Shown: piece by piece, positions 42,603-45,222 of the stretch
Numbering within the stretch: position 1 is the stretch's first letter
Layout: each line of letters begins with the position of its first letter
DNA from: Streptomyces sp. NRRL S-118
Lineage (GTDB): Bacteria > Actinomycetota > Actinomycetes > Streptomycetales > Streptomycetaceae
Assembly: GCF_000716335.1 (NCBI RefSeq)
Contig: NZ_JOBL01000174.1
Span: 1-45,222 of the forward strand
Length of the DNA stretch: 45,222 nt
Direction: 5' to 3'
The notes under the pieces: model-generated
The model's database searches: none
What the model was told of the DNA's origin: nothing
What the model saw: the letters and a program-made list of their open reading frames with translations, nothing else
Made by a program: the position numbers and the translations under genes

Positions 42603-44624
42603 GTGCCGCAGGAGCACGCAGCAGAGGTCACCGCCGCCGGCATCGCCCGGCTGGCCGGGGTGGGCCGGGCGGCGGTCAGCAACTGGCGCCGCCGGCACGC
42701 CGACTTCCCCAAGCCCGTGGGCGGCACCGAGACCAGCCCGTCGTTCGCCCTCGCCGAGGTCGAGCAGTGGCTCCGCGACCAGGGCAAGCTCGCCGAGGTG
42801 CCGCTGCGCGAGCGCGTCTGGCAGCAGCTCACCGCGCACCCCGCGGGGGCCGTCGCCGCCCTCGTCCACGCCGGCTGCGTCCTGCTCCTCGTCCACGAGC
42901 GGCCCACCGGCTGGCTGGAACGGGCGGCCGGCTCCGACGAGCGGCTCACGGCCGCGCTCCCGGCCGCCCTGGAGGAAGTGCTCACCGCCCGGTTCGGCGC
43001 CGATCGCGCCGTACCGACCCCGACCGCGGCCGCCCTCGGCCCCTCCGCGCCCCTGCTGCGCGGCGCCGCCGAACTCGCCGCCCAGCTCGGCGCCCGCCAG
43101 GCGTTCGAGTTCCTCCTCGGCCGGCACCTGGACGCCAACCCCCGCCAGTACACGCTCACCCCGCCCGGACTCGCCGAGCTGATGGCCGCCCTGGCAGGGC
43201 CCGCCCGCACGGTGCTGGACCCCGCCTGCGGCACGGGCGGGCTGCTGCGCGCCGTCGAACGCCCCGAGAGCCTCCACGCGCAGGACGCCGACCCGGGCAC
43301 CGCCGCGCTCACCGCCCTGCGCCTCGCCCTGCACGGCACGGCCGACGTCCGCGCGGCCGCCGCCGACACCCTGCGCGCCGACGCCTTCCCCGGGCTGCGC
43401 GCCGACGCGGTGCTGTGCCACCCGCCGTTCAACGAACGCGACTGGGGCCACGACGAACTGGCCTACGACCCCCGCTGGGAGTACGGCTTCCCGGCCCGCA
43501 CCGAGTCCGAGCTGGCCTGGGTGCAGCACGCCCTCGCCCGCCTCCGCGACGGCGGCACCGCCGTGCTGCTGATGCCGCCCGCCGTCGCCTCACGCCGCTC
43601 CGGGCGCCGCATCCGCGCCGACCTGCTGCGCCGCGGCGCCCTGCGCGCCGTCGTCGCCCTGCCCGCCGGAGCGGCGCCCCCGTACGGCATCCCGCTGCAC
43701 CTGTGGGTGCTGTGCCGGCCCGGACCGGACCAGCGGCCCGGCCCGGAGCTGCTGTTCGTCGACACCACCGGCCTCGTCCCCGACGGCGGCCGGGACAAGA
43801 TGCCCTGGCAGGCCCTCCGGACCGCCGTGCTCGACGCCTGGCGGGGTGGCGAGGAGCAGCCCGGCGTCAGCCGCTCGGTGCCCGTCATCGAACTCCTCGA
43901 CGACGACGTCGACCTGGCCCCGGCCCGGCACCTGTCCGCCCCCGCCGCGGGCGGCTCGGCGGCCGACCTGGCCGCCGTCGGCGAGCGCCTGGACCGCACC
44001 CTGCGCCGCACCATGGAGCTGACGCCGCCGCCCGCCGCGCCCGCCCGCCCCGCCCCCCGCCCGCTGACCACCGTCGGCGAACTCGCCCGCGCCGGCGCCC
44101 TCCTGCTCCGGGCCGGCGGCGCCGGCACCGCGCCCCCCGGTGAACCGGCGGCCGTCCTCACCGAGCACGACGTGCTCGCCGGTACGGCCCCCTCCGGCAC
44201 CCTCCCCGACGGGGCGCCGGAGGAGCCGGTGCTCACCGAGGAGGGCGACGTCGTCGTCCCCGTCCTGGGCGGCGGGTCCGTCGCCCGGGTCGTCGACGCC
44301 ACCACGGCGGGCGCCGCCCTCGGCCGCAACCTCCAGCTGCTGCGGCCCGACCGCACCGCGCTCGACCCCTGGTTCCTCGCCGGCTTCCTGCGCGGCACCG
44401 CCAACCAGCGGCAGGCCAGCAGTTACGCCTCCACCGCCACCCGGCTCGACGTACGGCGGCTCCAACTGCCCCGGCTGCCGCTGGCGGACCAGCGGCGGTA
44501 CGGCGAACGCTTCAAGGCGCTCGCGGAGTTCGAGGACGCGCTGCGCCTCGCGGGGCGCCTCGGCGAACAGCTCGTGCAGGGCCTGTACGACGGCCTGGCG
44601 GACGGGACCGTACGGCCCGAGTGA
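42603..44624 (+). CDS. HTH-containing N6-adenine DNA methyltransferase, solitary type
   Basis: 673 residues from GTG 42603, with GGGGAGG 7 nt upstream. An N-terminal MerR/HTH-like segment (about 8-60: AGIARLAGVGRAAVSNWRRR) is followed by a HsdM-like N6 methylase: motif I DPACGTGGLL (from residue 206), then CHPPFNERDWGHDELAYDPR with His273-Pro-Pro-Phe in the place of the usual Asn-Pro-Pro-Phe/Tyr. The C-terminal 200 residues resemble a type I specificity module (FLRGTANQRQASSYASTATR and LDVRRLQLPRLPLADQRRYG). No restriction subunit is nearby. With Asn replaced by His, catalysis may be altered or lost; a regulatory DNA-binding role is a fair alternative to methylation. Confidence 0.85.
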   Translation: MPQEHAAEVTAAGIARLAGVGRAAVSNWRRRHADFPKPVGGTETSPSFALAEVEQWLRDQGKLAEVPLRERVWQQLTAHPAGAVAALVHAGCVLLLVHERPTGWLERAAGSDERLTAALPAALEEVLTARFGADRAVPTPTAAALGPSAPLLRGAAELAAQLGARQAFEFLLGRHLDANPRQYTLTPPGLAELMAALAGPARTVLDPACGTGGLLRAVERPESLHAQDADPGTAALTALRLALHGTADVRAAAADTLRADAFPGLRADAVLCHPPFNERDWGHDELAYDPRWEYGFPARTESELAWVQHALARLRDGGTAVLLMPPAVASRRSGRRIRADLLRRGALRAVVALPAGAAPPYGIPLHLWVLCRPGPDQRPGPELLFVDTTGLVPDGGRDKMPWQALRTAVLDAWRGGEEQPGVSRSVPVIELLDDDVDLAPARHLSAPAAGGSAADLAAVGERLDRTLRRTMELTPPPAAPARPAPRPLTTVGELARAGALLLRAGGAGTAPPGEPAAVLTEHDVLAGTAPSGTLPDGAPEEPVLTEEGDVVVPVLGGGSVARVVDATTAGAALGRNLQLLRPDRTALDPWFLAGFLRGTANQRQASSYASTATRLDVRRLQLPRLPLADQRRYGERFKALAEFEDALRLAGRLGEQLVQGLYDGLADGTVRPE

Positions 44625-44665
44625 CCCCGGGGGGCCACGGGGCGGTGAGCGGTGTCGTACAACCC

Positions 44666-44694
44666 TGAGGCGGTCGGTGGTGTCCGTGTATACG
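44666..44694 (+). promoter_or_regulatory. candidate promoter of the last membrane-protein gene
   Basis: TGAGGC (44666-44671) and TATACG (44689-44694), spaced by 17 nt, about 40 nt upstream of ATG 44733. Confidence 0.4.
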
Positions 44695-44732
44695 CTCTTG
44701 TTCCCTCTGAACCGCACCTTCTGGAGCGACTT

Positions 44733-45222
44733 ATGCACGGGCACGCGCCCATGACGCCACCGCGCCCCGCCGTGACGGCCGGCGTGATCGCCGTGCGTGT
44801 GATCATCTGCGTCCTGATCGCGCTCACGCTCGGGATGCTCGCCTGGGTGGCCATGCTCCGGATCGCGATCATGCGCCGGTCCGGCCGCGACTGGGCGCTC
44901 TTCTGGCTGCAGTTGGTGCTGAACATCGCCTGCCTGGCGACCCTGGAACAGCGGCTGGCCGACCACTGGATCTCGAACGTCGGGATGGCCGGGCTGCTGC
45001 TGCAGATGGCCGGGGTCGTCACCTACTACCTGATCGTCGACATCCACCACCACCAGCGTGTCCCCGCCGCCACGGCGCAGGGCCCCGCGCCCCTGCCGCC
45101 GTACGGGCCCCCGCCGCAGTACGGGTACGGCTACCCGCCCGCGCCCGCCCCGGCCCACGCTCCCGTGCCCCCGACCCATCCCCTCGCCGCGCCGGTCCCC
45201 GCCCCGGCCCCCGCGCCTGTGC
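44733..45222 (+). CDS. three-TM membrane protein with Pro-rich tail (3' partial)
   Basis: The frame stays open to the end of the window, at least 163 residues. ATG 44733 has GGAG 6 nt upstream. Hydrophobic segments are at about residues 14-40 (VTAGVIAVRVIICVLIALTL), 50-70 (DWALFWLQLVLNIACLATL) and 76-98 (ISNVGMAGLLLQMAGVVTYY), with short charged loops. From about residue 105 the chain is Pro/Ala/Tyr-rich (YGPPPQYGYGYPPAPAPA) and continues beyond the window. Such a tail on a small membrane protein is common in Streptomyces; no function is known to me. Confidence 0.75.
   Translation, partial: MHGHAPMTPPRPAVTAGVIAVRVIICVLIALTLGMLAWVAMLRIAIMRRSGRDWALFWLQLVLNIACLATLEQRLADHWISNVGMAGLLLQMAGVVTYYLIVDIHHHQRVPAATAQGPAPLPPYGPPPQYGYGYPPAPAPAHAPVPPTHPLAAPVPAPAPAPV

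Overview
The sequence looks like chromosomal DNA of a Streptomyces or close relative. G+C is very high, nearly every third codon position is G or C, GTG starts are common, several genes have a TANNNT box 6-7 nt before the start codon (leaderless type), and the families present (SCO6745, LppU/SCO3897, FilP-like coiled coil, SUKH-4/deaminase) are typical of streptomycetes. I place the organism from these features only; no search was run.

Layout. 1-10.2 kb: the end of a deaminase/SUKH-4 protein, a FilP-like coiled-coil protein, a 14-TM MFS exporter, a MacB/FtsX-type ABC transporter pair, and on the minus strand a three-gene set of SigE-like sigma factor, Ser/Pro-rich membrane protein and DUF2079 membrane protein. 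10.4-14 kb: mfd, the transcription-repair coupling factor. 14-16.5 kb: a RibD/DHFR-fold reductase, a 71-bp tandem repeat, and a TetR regulator divergent from an SCO6745-family gene, with two copies of one palindromic operator between them. 16.5-22 kb: a secreted HNH-nuclease lipoprotein, a hairpin-forming tandem repeat, a 1128-residue helical-repeat protein and two small membrane proteins.

22.1-38.7 kb is a polymorphic-toxin locus. One 3563-residue secreted RHS/YD-repeat protein carries a DNRLRE region, three LamG-like jelly-roll domains, an RHS core, a long Lys-rich amphipathic stretch, a glycine-zipper region, a self-cleaving HINT domain and a C-terminal NucA/NucB-like DNase tip. It is followed 30 nt later by a SUKH immunity gene. 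Downstream lies an array of probable immunity genes: a small unknown, a frameshifted DUF1963-like gene, another unknown, a Sel1-repeat protein, an unknown, a SUKH-1/SUKH-3 fusion that is a paralogue of the cognate SUKH protein, a SuFu-domain protein and, on the other strand, a DUF4265 protein. The toxin tip and first immunity gene are clearly lower in G+C than the rest, which fits recent tip exchange; the second SUKH paralogue has host-like composition.

38.7-45.2 kb: a short GntR regulator divergent from three small genes, an LppU/SCO3897-like protein, an orphan Phd-like antitoxin candidate with a palindrome over its -10 box, a membrane protein with a duplicated extracellular domain, a solitary HTH-N6-adenine methyltransferase-specificity fusion with an HPPF motif where NPPF/Y is expected, and the start of a three-TM membrane protein that runs off the window. 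No rRNA, tRNA, CRISPR array or complete insertion sequence was recognised.
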